Notes: generated by a model not told the origin, from the letters alone. DNA of 64,000 bases from Oreocharis arfaki (GCA_013398015.1 VZRR01007595.1:135974-199973); one strand, 5' to 3'. Positions 11,993-26,300 are shown, numbered from the stretch's first letter. Made by a program: numbers and translations.

Positions 11993-13828
11993 AAATGAGA
12001 AAGTTCTCTATTCTGAGCTCTCTAGCTTTTCAAGGGAGGTATATTATTGTACAAGATTCAAGCCCTTTGAGATAAAGATATTATCACCACATTTGTGCAT
12101 TGCTGAGCATGTATTGACAATAATGGAAATAAATATAATATCTAGTTGAACAAGTGTCCCGTTTATATTCTTGGCATTCAGTTTACCTTTTTACCTTTTC
12201 CTGTCCTTCCTCTCTTGCAGTCCTTTGATTAATAATATGCATCAAACAAGCATAAAAATGTAAAGCTGATGCAAGAGGTGCTGATATATGAAATTCAGGC
12301 TTTTCTTGGAGGTTTTCTTACTGACGATATATTAGCTATTAATAGTAAGACTAGTCAAATATTTGTCTGATGGATGGTGCAGTATTATCTGTGCAGAAAA
12401 CACAAAAGGACTAATGAGAAATTCTCCTTTAACTCTGCTACTCCTGCTTCTAGGAGGTTAGTAGGTCCAACCAAATCCTGAAGGAGCCTTTTCTGGACTT
12501 CCAAAAATAGGTAGGAAACACTGCCATTTGCTAGACATTTGATAAGCGAGAAAAACCTCTCTCTGAATTCAGTATTCTTGAATTCCAAATTTGTGCATAA
12601 AGCAACAGGTGTAATACCACCATGGTTCACGGGTATGTACCTGTTGGGACTCCTACCTGTAAAAACAGTGTATCAGAAAATAGCTTGCTTGCTTGTTTGC
12701 TGTCTTATAGGGAGTGGGGGTAAATACTTCCCAAGTGCTTCCTGGTTTTTATGAAACAAATTATATTCTTCCTTTAATTCCACATTTTTTGCAAAGCTAA
12801 AGTAATGAATAGTATTCATTCCATATGTTGTATTTTCTGAATAGAGGCTGAAGACTTTCATGTGATCCAGCTTCCAAACATACAGCAGTCATACTCTCAG
12901 ACAGAGCACTAAGTTTCATAATTGCCATAAATGCTTTAAATTGAAATATGGTACAGAAATGATTCATTATATTAAGAAAACTTGGTATCATGGAAATCTA
13001 CAGAAAACTAAGAGCTGTAATTGTACCTCTTGTATCAGCTACGTATCAACTGAATACAAATGGCCTGTACATCAGAACATTATGTATTTGTCCATTCCTA
13101 TTACTGACCAGTCTGTAAAATATCCTGTCTCTCACAATCAATCTGGAGCTAGAAGATTTCACTCTAAGTATTTATTTTTCTTTCATGCTCTCTGTCTTCC
13201 TTAGTTTTTGTACTTTCTTTTTTGGTGTGATGTAGTAGTGGTAATAAATGCTAATGCTAATGTTATGAACTGAGGAAATGTTCCTTTACTGGTAGCTTAT
13301 GCTGTAAATTACCCATTCCAGACTTTTAATAGTATTTTCATGATTTTTGTCAGTGTGTTCAAAAGCTGCTATCCATGTCTTTGCACTTGAAATCTATTTA
13401 TGGTATATGTATCATTCACACGTACATATTGCTTCCTAATTATCTCTAACCACAGGACTATCAAGCAAGTCTAGAGTTGTACTTTCTTGCATGGAAAAAA
13501 AAATTCCTGATATCTTCAGCTTGAAAAATCTGATGCTTTCACCAGTTTAATGCCCGATCACCTACCTTTTACTGGGTTGGTGCTTGTACTAATGTTCTCT
13601 CAGAGGCACTGTATTTTTTATCAGAAAGGTTGTCATTCTTGAGAAGCAGGTATGCACAGCAGCAGAGAGCTGTGTTGACAGAAGAATTTGCAGATAAAGA
13701 ATGTACTTTAATGTGCTTTTCACAAAGCTATGCTTTGCAACCCAATTTATGAAAAGGCTGCATCTCGGAGGTACGGACGAATCTTTCTGGCTGTTTTGAG
13801 TAAATGAGATCCTATGAAGAGCGTAGAG
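11993..13828. other. Intronic sequence, no gene seen
   Basis: Non-coding DNA. Overlapping open frames of 62-87 codons on both strands between 12385 and 13204 show no known domain and read through each other in opposite directions, which argues for chance. No mobile element is recognised. Confidence 0.55.
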
Positions 13829-14010
13829 ATCACAGAATAGCAGAATAACAGAATTAACTAGGTTGGAAAGATGTTTGAGATCATCAAGTCCAAACTATGA
13901 CCTTACACCACCTTGCCAACTAAACCATGGCATTAAGTGCCACATCCAATCTTTCTTTAAACACCTCGAGGGACAGTGACTCCACCACCTCCCTGGGCAG
14001 CCCATGCAGC
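13829..14010 (-). mobile_element. CR1 LINE 3'-end fragment
   Basis: The + strand begins ATCACAGAATAGCAGAATAA and continues AGGTTGGAAAGATGTTTGAG, ATCATCAAGTCCAAACTATG. It ends with the GGGACAGTGACTCCACCACC and TCCCTGGGCAGCCCATGCAG blocks. This is the reverse complement of a CR1 3' end of about 180 bases, including the terminal repeat. The upstream boundary near 14010 is approximate because similarity fades. A 75-codon open frame on - at 13895-14122 is read from this repeat and is not a gene. Confidence 0.93.
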
Positions 14011-17000
14011 TTAAGAGTACAGCTCTGCAGAAGGGCTGTATCACAGTGAAACAGTGCTCAATGTTTGGTGGTGTGTTCAATTGGAAATTGAGAATTAAGA
14101 ATTTATTGGACAGAGCAATCAACCCTTACTAGGTGCATCTATCACTGTAAGTATTTCTTCAGGTTGTTGAGAAAAAGTTGTGCAACAGCTCTGACATATA
14201 TTAGCCTTTCCCTTGAGGAAGCATGAAGGAAGGGGGGAAGTGTATGAAAGGCAGTAAAAAGTCTGTAGGAATATAAGAAGAAAAATAATTTAAAAAAGAA
14301 AAAACTGAAGCTACGAAAGTCTGAAATACAAGTTACTGGTTTGACTGCTGTGAATCTAATCTTTTTTATTTTCAGGTTTCCCCATAGCTGTTTTTAAGCT
14401 GTTATTGGTATAACTGGGAAGTCACTTAGCACTGGCAGTGTGAAAGACTTGGTTAAAGATCCTGCTTTCTACTTCCTCGTCTGTAACTCTGCAGGTAGAT
14501 AGTTTTGATGTTGCTAATACTTTTTCTTAGTACAGCAAGTGCTGTAGTATTTCCACTGCAAAACAGCAGGTAGATTTTTAGATATGAGGATTATTTCAGA
14601 TCTATCAGCTGTTTTGCTGGTTACTGCTTTCTACTGACTTTCCATACTGAGGTATTTATTGTAACTCATCAGCTCAGAAGCTGAAAAATGAACTGGTTGT
14701 GCACTGGAGAAAAGCACATATTGTGCTTTTATGTCTTAGAATTTTGCCAATAGGACATAATAAAGTATGATTGTCTCTCTTCTAAACTAGATGTTAACTA
14801 ATTCATTGAATAGGAAGAGCTGGGAATTGCCTGGCAATGACTCTCACTTTCCTATGCAACATTTCCCGACTTGCTCTCTCTCAAGGGTGAAATATAATAG
14901 AGCTCTAAAGGCATCCTCTCAAGAAATTCATGTGTACGTGTTTTGCTTTGAATCAAGTGTTTGAAGGGTTTTTTGAGCTGTCACGTGTCTGTCAGATTAT
15001 TCCTCTTTCTGTTGTAAAGATTCTCTGCTATGACAGAGAGAATGACTCGCAGAGGATTAGACAGTACCGCTTCCTTGCATAGCTGGGCATGAGGAATTAA
15101 TTACAATCTTAATGCTCAGCAGAAGTGACAGATTATGACTGATGGGGAATTGTGCTGGAGCAGCTCATCTGGAAGAAAGGCAGGGAAAGTGGGCTCCCTT
15201 GGCTCCCCTTGCACTGTTGAGAAGCATGTGTGTTTTAAAGCATGGCAACTGTGATAGGAGTCTCTTCAGCCCAGCCCTACACTCCAGCAAAATATGCAGA
15301 CCTTTGATTGCTTCTCTGTTATATGCCAAGACTTATCCTCCACACAGACACATTCCCAGTGGCCATGATGCATCTCTCTCTGGCCACTGAAGAGGTGAGC
15401 AAGGTCCGACATCTGAGATAGAAGCTCTTGCTCCTGGTATTTGTGGCTGACTCGGTGTGCGTGGCACCAAAACCACGTTATTTTCATCCTACCTCCTTTT
15501 CTATTGTGATGTACTTTCATTCCTGTGGGGCAAATCCCCTGCAAATCCACTCATCTATGCCCTTGAAGGAAGAAGCTATTGGAAAAATGTTAATATCAGT
15601 ATTTCTGCTTTTCTCTTTGTGGCCCATTGCCCCTGGTTCAGAGAAAACTGTTGTTTTTTTCTAGTGTTGAAGAACAAGCATGAGGAGATGAGACTGGGTC
15701 TCGTACACCTAAGTTATTAGAACAATATATACAAATTATTTTCTCTTAATGTATTATAGTAGCAGTGATTGCTGGGAAAAATCAAGAGAATAATTACAGT
15801 TAAAACCAATCCTTATAAATAAAGCCATGCAAGTGGTCAAATAAGGAAGATAGGGTCTTGTCTGTCCCTTAGGAAATCTGATTTTTGTTGAACACTCTTG
15901 TACAAACTTTTTAATCTTCATTACAGATTATTCTACTAAATGTGGATAGTAATGCTAAATCTTCCCTACCTTTTACTAGCTTCTCTATATGGATAGTAAA
16001 GTCTTCTATGTGAAAGTTATATTGTAGCTATATTATATTCTTTCAAGAACAAAATGACAAGTGTATTAGGAGCCTTATTTTGGTTAGGACAACATTGCAA
16101 AGTTCTGTGGAAACATATAAACAATTTCTGCTGCTTTGAGTCATCAGCCTATGAAGACTGATTTAATAATCTGAAACTGAAATTTGTGATCTTTAAGTAG
16201 TTCAATTCTACAAAACATCAGACTGAAGTCTTACTCTTGATCCTTTTGCTTTTCATGATAGTTGTAAAATTTCAACTTTAAAATGTATATTGACAAAAGG
16301 TAATGACAATTTTCAGAGTGATGTTCAGGTTGTGATACATTTCATGTTGATCATTTTTTCTTTTTCTCACACCTCAGATTCAGCTTTTGGCTGAATTACT
16401 AATCTTTACACTTTGCTAAAGCAGGTAGAGCCTGATATTCATTATTTCAAAATACGTTTAGCAACATATACTTTGTTGGTTTTTTATCCTAAATTATAAA
16501 TTTCTTCTGGCCATCATTAATAGAAATAGTTTTGACTTTTTTTTTTCTCATCTTTTCTGTTGTTTATAAATAAAAGTTTGGAACTTGTGTCTGTCTCAGG
16601 CTGTTTTGACGAGGAGTCTTCCTATCATTGTACTCTCACTTATTTAGAGCCATCTGATCGTGCTGATAGCACTTTTCTTTCTGGAAATACCAGCATGCTG
16701 GGATTTTCTGTTGCTATACAAAAATATCTATTTTTTCCCAGTCTCGTAATGCAAGGTTGTAAAGCAAATTCAGAAATACTTCCCTCGTAGCACTTTGTGT
16801 CTTAAAAAAAGAAATACAAAAATTCCCTTCTTGACAAGTATTTCTTAACACTACGAGACTCAGTAGACTGTTCAGCACATGTGTGTTCCTCCTAACACAA
16901 GGGAATGACAAGGAAGTTACTGTTATGGCCAGACGCTGAATTAGGTTCTCTGTTGATATTTAAAATGATCAAAGAATAATTCTGAGGAATTTTTTCAAGA

Positions 17001-20000
17001 ATTAATATTGAATGAACATTTTCTTGGTTTAGTAGCATGAAATGGGAAAACATACTTGAGAAGGAGAATGAGAGAAACACAGCAATTTAATGAAATATCA
17101 ATTGACTCAGTGCTGTGAGGTTACTGAATGCTGTGGAAGTATTAATGAGGGCAGTGCCCTTTCCTTTTGCAGGTAATTCAGATTATTTTTTGATGATCTT
17201 TGCTTTGAAAATCTTACTGCTTTGCAGGGTTTTCCTTTTAACAAAATGATATGAAATTTCAGTGGTTTGAGAAAAAAGAAAACTGGTATTAACATCTGCT
17301 CCTGAGAGCAAAGATCACCTATCTAGACATTTTTGGGCTCCATGAAGCACTTCACTGTTTCCCAGCACTGGACTGCATGTAACTCAGCTCTTCCAGAAGA
17401 TAATACTTCTACATGAGCTCATGTGGCAAACTGTAGGCTGCTCTGAAAAGTATTAGACTTTTCCTAAATTAAGGGTTTCTGTTTATTAGATTTCCACTGA
17501 TCTAAATTGTAATTGCGAAGCTGAAAAACTAAGAAAATATACAAAATATAGAGCTGCCTTAACAGTGTAGGAGTATAATACCCCTAAACAATGCAGTCAG
17601 TTTTTGCTTCTTGAGACATGATTTTAAAGATGGACATAGAGAGGTTAAAAACAACGAAAACAATGCTGATGGACCAGCTGAGCTATTCACCAAATCTCAC
17701 AATACAGAAGTAGAGGCATTTTACATGGGAGATTGGTCTATAAGATAGAAAAAAAAAAGTCTTTGTGCAGTAGATAGTGAACTTCTGGAATTTTTTGCCC
17801 CAGAATGCTTTGAAGGCAGGCAGTATAAGGAAATAGAAAAATTGTTTAGACAAATTAATGGATAACACATTAAGTAGATACTAAGGCAAATAGACAACGA
17901 TGTACAATCAAACATGTCTGATAGATGAAATCTTAATGCTCATGGAGAATAGTCAGGCTAATGGGCTTTACCTGGGCACTGTCTGCTTTTCCACTTGTCT
18001 GGTGACAGACTATTGGGCTATATGGACTGCTGCTCAGACACAGATATAAGTCATTTCTCACAATCTTCATTGAAGACTAATTATGAGTAATGATTTTTGG
18101 ATGTACCGTAACATTATCTTAAACACCACGAAAAAATAGCATCTATGTTTAGATATGAATCTAATAACAAGAAAAGATTTTTCTTGATGTTTGCTTCAAA
18201 TTGCAATTGTTTATTTCTGTAATTTGAAAGTTCTTTCTGAAAGAGCACCACCAGTTCAAAAGTAGGTATCTGCAGTCTCTACATATATATGCTCATATCT
18301 TTTAACAGAAGACATATGAAACCTATTGTTTTTTTAGATTTTGTTAAACAAGTTTTTCAGATTAAAATCAGGCAAGTCTAAAGCCAAACCAAGCTTTTAT
18401 GGCAATTGTTCTTGTTGCATGAGATAAAGATAGGGGAAACAAATAAACTCACTTCTTTCTGCGTAATTCTATTTTTGAGATTTTAGGAAAGTTTGTGATT
18501 ATGTTATGTGAAATTTCATATTGATCTTAGTTTCCATTTTATTTCCCAAAGTATGACCAGTATTCCAAAGCCTTTGCTGACTGTATAAATATTTTTCCTT
18601 AATTTTTCCTTGGTTATCTTAGCTTTTTTCTTAGCAGAAATTATCATTATTTTTAATACACCTTTATTAGTATTATACTATAGTATAGTATTACTATTAT
18701 TTGTAATACAGCTTTATTACTAACAAATAACTTTTCTTACATATTTGAAATAAAACAATTGAAATATTTTTTGACTTTCAATACTCATAACTTGTATCAT
18801 AAAAATAATAATTTATTTATCCATACAGAGTTAGTGTTTTTTATTACTTACTTGTAAGCTTTTCAATTATCTTTTTGGTAGTAGTTTAAAAAGGAAAGTA
18901 CACTTCTAAAGGAAAACCAATAAAAGGCATTTTTAAATAGTATTCCCTAACAAACATTAATAGAATGACATGTGAAGTTTCAGGCTTCCATTGTACAAAG
19001 AATAATAATTCTCCCCCTTCCATAAATTAAAGCAAAACAAAACATCGTGCAAACACTTACTACATTAAGGGTTCCACATTTTGCAAATGCTGCCTAAAGA
19101 AGATTAGAAGATTTTCATACCTTTGGTTAGTCCTAAGCAATGAAGAAAGTATAGCAATTATCTCCTTTGTGAGAGGTGTGTGGCTGGGGAATTATTTCTT
19201 ACAGTTGGACCTAGGCAGAAGTATTGCCTAGACTCTTTTAGCAGTCACAGGTCTACAAGAATCCAGCACAGTGGTGAGGAGGCAATGCTGCTTTGACCAC
19301 CTCTGTCACCACTTTTTGAGAATAAGAGCATCATTCTTCATTTCCTTAGGGGAGGAACAGGCCAGCAGGGTTGTCCAAGGTGGTAGATACCATGATTTTC
19401 CCCTCTGGGATATAAAGACTTCTAAAGCCAATTTTTTTTTCTCCTCTCTTCTTGTACATCTCTTCTTCCTCCTCTCACAAAGCCTGTTTGTTGGAAGACT
19501 GGCATGACCAGCAACCTGCACTCTGAGGCTGAGTAAACACACAGGATAGGTAACCAAAGGTCAGCCTGAAGCCTCTCCCTTGACAGTTTCTGTCTCAAAA
19601 GAAATGGCAGAACTGCTAAGGGAGAGGATTTCAGTGAGTAGAAAAAGTGAGTTCAAAGAGGAAGAATTTAATAAAGAGCTGTGTTTGATAATTGCGGATT
19701 CTGCAGGCTAAAATTTTGCTGCCGAGACAAATTTTAAATTCCAGAATTTATAATCTAGAAAAAAGGTTGGTCATTTCTTTTCTTAGGCTGGCATAGGCGT
19801 TACTGTGAGGAGCATTTCTACATATGTTGCAGGAAGAGAGAAAAAAGGAGCCATTAGGTATCAGGTGAAATTTTCGTCTTGATAGTACCATAAATCTTAA
19901 CTTTTGAAGTTCACTTCAAAACCATTGCTTTTGACTCCTTAAAATGAAAATTTTCTCAGTTAATTCAATGTTATGTAAAGAGGGTTTTTGGTGCAGGAAT

Positions 20001-22259
20001 GAATGTTTTTGATAATAATACCTCTTTGGTTTGTGTTTGTCCTCCCATTCCTACAGGTATAAGGTTTCCGATTTGACAATGATGTCAGGGTTTGGCAATT
20101 CACGCAGATGACCTAGAATAGCTAGTAAGTTTTTACGTTGGTAAAATGATGAAGCTAATGAAAATGAATCTATGAAATGATTCTCATCTAATATATGATA
20201 AAATGATATAATATGATACTGTTAATATCCAACAATGATATTAGCAAAAACCTGTCATGTTAATTGTCGATATAATCTAGTAGAGAAATGTGAGAAGATA
20301 ATGAAATGATACACTTATTTGGTTAATGGGACTTTTATTGAAAGAACCAAAGTGAATAATTTTCATAATCTTAACTTGAAAGGGCACAGTGTTGGCAGTT
20401 GGAATCAGACAGATTCATAAGTGAAAGATTTGTAGAGAAAAATGAGATATTATATGTTTTCTTTCTCCTGAATCAATAAGCCAGTTAGCCATCTAAATGA
20501 AAGTTATGCAACCGATAAGGATTGCTCTGTTTTTCAACACAAAATTACCGTTTTGTATTTGTTGCAAATTTTATCCTGGAAAGAACTATAGTTCTTCTGG
20601 TTAAGAGAATATGGTGAGCAAAAGAATGAAGTAGTCACAGTATTCCAAATGGGAGTGACAGATTTGTGTAAAAGTTGGTAGTAATTTCTATTCACATACG
20701 TATAGTATATGCGGTCATCTTTGGATAGTATCCACTGTTGAATAAATTGAAAAATACATACTGATTTTAAATGTAGAATTTTCTAGTGCTCATTTCAAAT
20801 AATAATGCTCTCAATATAGTTAGAGGTAGTAATGTAAGTTATATATGGACCTTGAAAGGAATATGATCCTTGAACAGATTTTCCTCAGTACCACCTTTGC
20901 AGTATTTTGCTTTAGGTTTAATCAATCTGGAAAAAAAAGCCCAAAAACTCAAAACCAGCCAAACAACAACAACAACCTTTTCCCCCTCCAAAAAAAAAAA
21001 CCCAACAAAAAAACCACCTCAAACCCAACTGAGATTCTGGACTCATCTCTTTTATTTCAAAAACAGGTTTGCAGAAGTCATCCATAGTTTTGTTAAAATT
21101 CACCAAAATTGTATTTTCCTGAAGGGGTTGAGGAGCGCTGCTGTGGAAAGGATCATAAAATCAGAAAGCTGCTAGTGCTAGAACAGATGAAACACATGCA
21201 GGGAAAATAAATCAGCACACAATATAAAGGGTATAGGGTAGAAGGCCCAAGAACAAAACTATTCACAGATGTTATAGGAGAAAGTCATGAAGTAATCTCT
21301 GTGATGAAAGCTACTGTTAGTTGATCTTTCTTACCAGTGAGAGCAAAATTAGTTCTGCATTGCAGGGACAAGCAATATTAAATGCTTCATGTAGCCACAT
21401 GCCTCCTGAGTAGGTAAGCAAAACTCTCAGGAGCAGAGGGAAGTTCCTCTGTTGCTGAGTGTCATGTGCATGGTGGTCTGCAGTGGCCTTTTACAGTTTC
21501 TGAAGGAAGGTAGAAACAACAGAAAAAGAAACAACAGAAAAATGAATTGCATCCACATGTGCCTTGAACATAAACTTGAGCAATTACCTGGGAAATTATG
21601 TGATATTAGGGGAGATAAGAGATATTAATTGCTCCTTCTAAGTCTTTGGTATGTTTTGGTCAAATATATCTAGATTCAGAGGTATAATTAGCATCCTTTT
21701 GTGGGAAATTGATCTGTCAAGGATACTTTTGCTTATAGCAGTGATGCCATAAATTTTGTGAATCTCTCAAGCAATGATCTCACATCTTTTTGCTCTTATA
21801 ATTCTTTCTAGTGTATTTTTTATTACAGTGTCCTCTCTGATACAAAATGGGGTGTTAACAAGGGAACGTCAGGCTTGAAATGAGTCTAATCTCTCTAGCA
21901 GATGAGCTGGCTTATTATTTGCCCTTTCAATCATATTATCATTTTAGATAAATATTTAGTTGCTTCATGTATATAACCCAGTCTTTGTGTCTTTATGTAT
22001 GTGTAAGGGAAGAGTTAAAGTAGAAAGGCACAGATGGCTGTATGTGTGTGGTGGAAGTGAAAAAGGAGATTTCTTAGGAGCTGGAAGGTGTTTAGTGTCA
22101 TGTGTAAGATTCCCTGCAGTGATACTAGTAAAACTTACATGTTATATTGAAGTAAAGTTCATGTTTTGGGATCTGTGTGTCACTTGGAATTGAATATCTT
22201 AGTATTTGTTCATTCTGTGAATTTGAGTAGGATAGATGTATGTGGTAAAAATTCCACAC
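14011..22259. other. Long intronic stretch, no repeat or gene recognised
   Basis: More than 8 kb of AT-rich non-coding DNA without a recognised CR1 or LTR. Two patches are richer in GC than their surroundings: about 15130-15560, with overlapping open frames of 78-94 codons on both strands, and about 19230-19560. Neither has a motif I can name, and they could be very old repeats. At 18655-18720 a short direct repeat flanks the perfect palindrome TATACTATAGTATA. Confidence 0.5.
20930..21030. repeat. A/C-rich low-complexity tract
   Basis: Words such as AACAACAACAAC, a run of A, and CCCAACAAAAAAACC make a strongly A/C-biased segment. This inflates the overlapping open frames of 80 and 101 codons here into runs of N, T, P and K, so they are not taken as genes. 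Confidence 0.75.
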
Positions 22260-23383
22260 TGTGGTGGGTTGACCCTGGCTGGATGCCAGGTGCCCACCTA
22301 AGCTGCTTATCACTCTCCTCCTCAGCTGGACATGAGAGAAAAAATAGAACAAAAGGCCTGTCAGTGGGGATAAGGACAAGCAGAGATCACTCACCAGTTA
22401 CTGTCTTGGGCAAAATGAACTCAGCTTGGGGAAATTAGTATATTTTATTACCAAGTAAATCAGGATACGATAATGAGAAATAAACCCAAATCTTTAAAAC
22501 ACCTTCTCCCCACCCTTCCCTTCTTTCTTGGCTCAACTTTATTTTGGATTTTTTCTCCCTCCTTCCCTCCCGCTGGTGCAGGGAAACATGGAATGGCAGT
22601 TGTGATCATTTCATCACGTCTCTGCTGCTCCTTCCCCCTCAGGGTGAGCACTCCTCACACTCTTCTCCTGCTTGATCTTGGTGTTTCTCTGATGGGACAG
22701 TCTCCAACATGAACTTTTCTAGTGTGACTCCTTGTAACACTTTGCAGTTCTTCATGAATGCCAGCATGGGTCCCTTCCATTCAGTGCAGTCCTTCAGGAC
22801 AGACTGTTGTAGTGTGGGTCCTCTGCAGGCTAACAAGTCCTGCAAGACCTACTCCAGCATGGACTCCTCTCTTGGTGTGGCCACCGGTCCTGCCAGGAGC
22901 CTGCTCTGTAGTGGGCTTCCCGTGGCGTCACAGCCTTCAAGCATCTAGTTGCTCCACTGTGGGGTCCTCCATGGGCTGCAGGTGGTTCTCTACTCCACCA
23001 TGGACCTCCATGGGCTGTAGGGGGACAGCCTGACTCACCAGGGTCTGCACCAGAACCTGAAAGGGAATCTCTGCTCTGGTACCTTGAGCACCTCCTCCTC
23101 CTTCTGCACTGACCCTGTTGTGTGCAGAGCTGTAACATATATTATCACTCTCTTGGTTGAAACTGCCATTGTATAGCAACTTTTCCCCCTTTGCTCTGTT
23201 ATCCCACAGGCCCTGTCACTATTGCTGATGGGCTCGGCCGTGGCCAGCAGTGGGTCCATCTTGGAGCTGGCCGGCATTGGCCTTTCTGGACATGGGGGAA
23301 GCTTGTGACAGCTTCTCACAGATCCACCCCTGTCGACCTCATGCTACCAAAACCCGGCCACACAAACCCAATAAACGTGTACA
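22260..23383 (+). mobile_element. Avian endogenous retrovirus LTR (probable solo LTR)
   Basis: Begins TGTGGTGGGTTGACCCTGGC, continues TGGATGCCAGGTGCCCACC, and ends near CCACACAAACCCAATAAACG followed by TGTACA. I recognise this as a widespread LTR of songbird genomes. It starts with TG and ends with CA, and carries a polyadenylation-type AATAAA at 23370-23375. Its middle (about 22700-23080) consists of degenerate sub-repeats built on 'CCAGCATGG' and 'GTCC..TGCAG' words. No gag, pol or env coding follows on either side, so it is a solo LTR. I could not find a convincing target-site duplication, so both ends are approximate. The dozen open frames of 63-102 codons inside it are by-products of its GC-rich composition. 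Confidence 0.85.
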
Positions 23384-26300
23384 GCAATTCATGCTGAGAA
23401 AGTTGTTCTTAAGTATGATAGAGACTACCTATTTTACGAAAGATTTTGTATTTTTTTTATCTCCTCTGCATACAGGACATTATCTACAGTGTCTGTCCCC
23501 TGATGACACCCAAAGACATGCAGATTGCTGAGACCTTTGGATTTCTCAAGGTCAAATCAAACTGAAGGCAATCATTCCTCATCCAGTTTAGCTGAGCCAA
23601 GTTTCTTGCTTTGGCACTGCTACCGCATCCTAAAAAAGCAGATTTTTCTTGCTTGTGGGCAGGTGGTTAGAATACCATATAGAGCTCATTTTTGACTGTC
23701 AAGATTGAAATTATTTCTCAGCCAAGGATAGCTATAAATACATCTGTTAGCTATTAAATTGTGGAGAAAAAAAACTTTGCAAAGGTTCAAAATGTACCTC
23801 ATATGTAAGAAAAAGTAAATCAGAATTTCAGACCAACTTCTGTAGAAGTGTCTAAAAGGATAAATGCAATTCCATTATGTTCTGAACAAGAAAATTACTG
23901 CAACTCTGGTAGAATCTGTTCTTAAGCTAATGAGAGTTCAAGTACAGTTTGAGCAACAGAAGCATAGGTGATTATTACTAATGTGTCAAAGACTTCAGTA
24001 AAACCTGAAATTGTTTTTTATGCTCACACCAGTATGGATTTTAACAGATGCTTGGATTCTCTATATCAAAATCTGTGTAATTTAATGTCTTTATCTGCAC
24101 TGTTGCTAAAGCAAACCATTTAAATGGGAAAAATAAGAGGTGTTAAGCAGTTTTTATTTTTTCTTAAAAGATAGTAAATTTAAGAAAGTGAAAGACTATT
24201 CTTCATTAGTAGAGGCTTTATGAAGTTTAAGAGATTGTTCAGTAATTATAACTCATGCTAATGAACTAGATATGAAATTAACAAATACTAAGTTAATTAT
24301 TACTTACAGCAATTGTTCTCTTAAGAATTCAGATATCTTCTAAATTTAATTAAAACTTCATGCATGAGAGCTAACAGAGGTCATGGTTAGAGTCAGTCAG
24401 AGAAATGAGTCTAAGGATGTTCAACTAAGAAGGAAAAATAGAAGTTTGCATTGCTTTCGAAATATATGTTGTATTGTTGACTGCAATTCTTTTGCAGCAA
24501 AGACCTCTCACAAGGAATTGATGTAAAATTCTTGGTGAGCTAATGGTGCTTTAAATTGATATTTGCCTGGAGGATTTTAAGTTTTGCAGTCATTGTTGAA
24601 GAGTGCTAGAAGCATTTATAAGTGTTTTTTCACTTTGTATTGTATTTATTTTTCACAGAACTATCAATCATTACACGTAAAACTGTTACTCATTTACATA
24701 GATCTAAATCCCCAAAGTTGATGGCAGTAGTCTGAAAGACTATCCTTAAGAAAAAAGGTCGAGTCACTTTTCAGAAATTATGTTTGTGTTAGTAATTTGG
24801 CCTTGTAGGATTGCACAAAAAAATGGACAATAGTTTTGTTTCAGCACATCTAGCTAAAATGTTTAGCTAGTGAAACAAATAAATGGTGGTTTGTATATTT
24901 AGATTAGGAGCCGTATTGCCCATGTAGCACACACGTGTGGTCTCCTGCAATTTAAGGTCTGAGATTAAAATTCCTGTAGGATTCATGGAAGAGAGGGGCA
25001 ATGACTAATTTCCACTATGAATCAGTTTGGGTTTTCTTAGGAAAGAAAACCGAGTTTGTGGGTTTTTGTTTTGAAAATATCAACATAGTCTTTGCAAGAG
25101 TAATTAAAAATAACCTACAGTCATGAACCAAACACAACTTTCTAAAGCCTGCAGTCTGGTTTGTTTGTAGGAATATTTGTTGCAGTTTATTGATCTATTG
25201 AGGAGTAACTCAGCAATGAAATTATTTTAAAAATTAAAACCAGTATCAAGAAACAGATGATCCAGTTCACTGTAACATGAGCCTTTGCGGTGGTATGTTA
25301 TGAATGCATGTAGTAAAAATCTCAAGTAAAACTTTGTTTTCAAATTCCAAAATGTTCCTCAGCACAGTGTTTGCAGTAGCATTGCTCGAGAGGATGCAAA
25401 GTCCCCAGATAGCTGCCCTGTGCAAATACTACAGTAACATTTTGAAGGAATTGTTTTAGGAAGATAGATTTTCTTGCCTCTTTTCTGTTCACAGGTATGC
25501 AGGTACTTATTTTTCATAAAATCTTTTTTTTTTTTTTCTTATTGAGCCTACATGTAGGAAAAATCTTATGATTTATATAACCCATACATGAAATGGCAGA
25601 TGGGTTTACGTTTGATTGTTTAAGGGATTTATTCATGAAGCATCACTCATATCTACTGAAGTAGATAATTAGAATGGCTGCTTTTGTTTCTTTTACATTT
25701 CTTTTTTCTCCCCTATTCCCTTAATATGTTTATTAACATTGTAAATTTTAATTCTATTTCCTCTAAGTAAAAACTGCTTGTGTGCAATAATCTGCTTTTT
25801 TCAATATGAGAACTTGTATATAATTCCTCTTAAATCACTATAAGAGACTTTATTTTTGCATAATTGTAGAAGAATATTCTGGTTTATGATGCTTATTTCA
25901 AGAGTAGAAAAGAAATATATATTTACTATGTTTTAGAAATAATATAAAGAACCAATTATAATTACTGCACTCTGTAATCTTTTTCTTGTTGCCTTAGGCC
26001 TCAAAGAACAAAACATACACCTATGTTAAACCCTTAGATTTTCACAGGGTTTCTGAAAACCTTTGCAAGACCTATCCATGCAGACCAGTTTTTCTCCTAC
26101 AATTTAGTTTTTAAGTACTAATTGCAAAACCTTTTTTCCTTCCTCTTAGTGATTTACTAATCATAATAAAAGAGGAGATTATTTGGGGATAAGAGTTTGT
26201 GTCTGGTCTGAAACTGAGTGACTGACTGGCATTTGCCATATTATTTTCCAGACATTTATGAGGTAAACATGTTAGCAGAATTAACTTTCAAATCCTTTCA

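Noticed and set aside
22250..23390. AATTC at 22250-22254 and 23386-23390 as the LTR target-site duplication
   Set aside because: It would place the ends outside the TG...CA boundaries, leaving extra bases on both sides. A 5-base match in AT-rich DNA is likely chance.
22709..23531. Cluster of open frames of 68-102 codons on both strands as coding exons
   Set aside because: They lie mostly in the LTR, whose GC-rich sub-repeats have few stop codons. No retroviral or cellular protein is recognisable.
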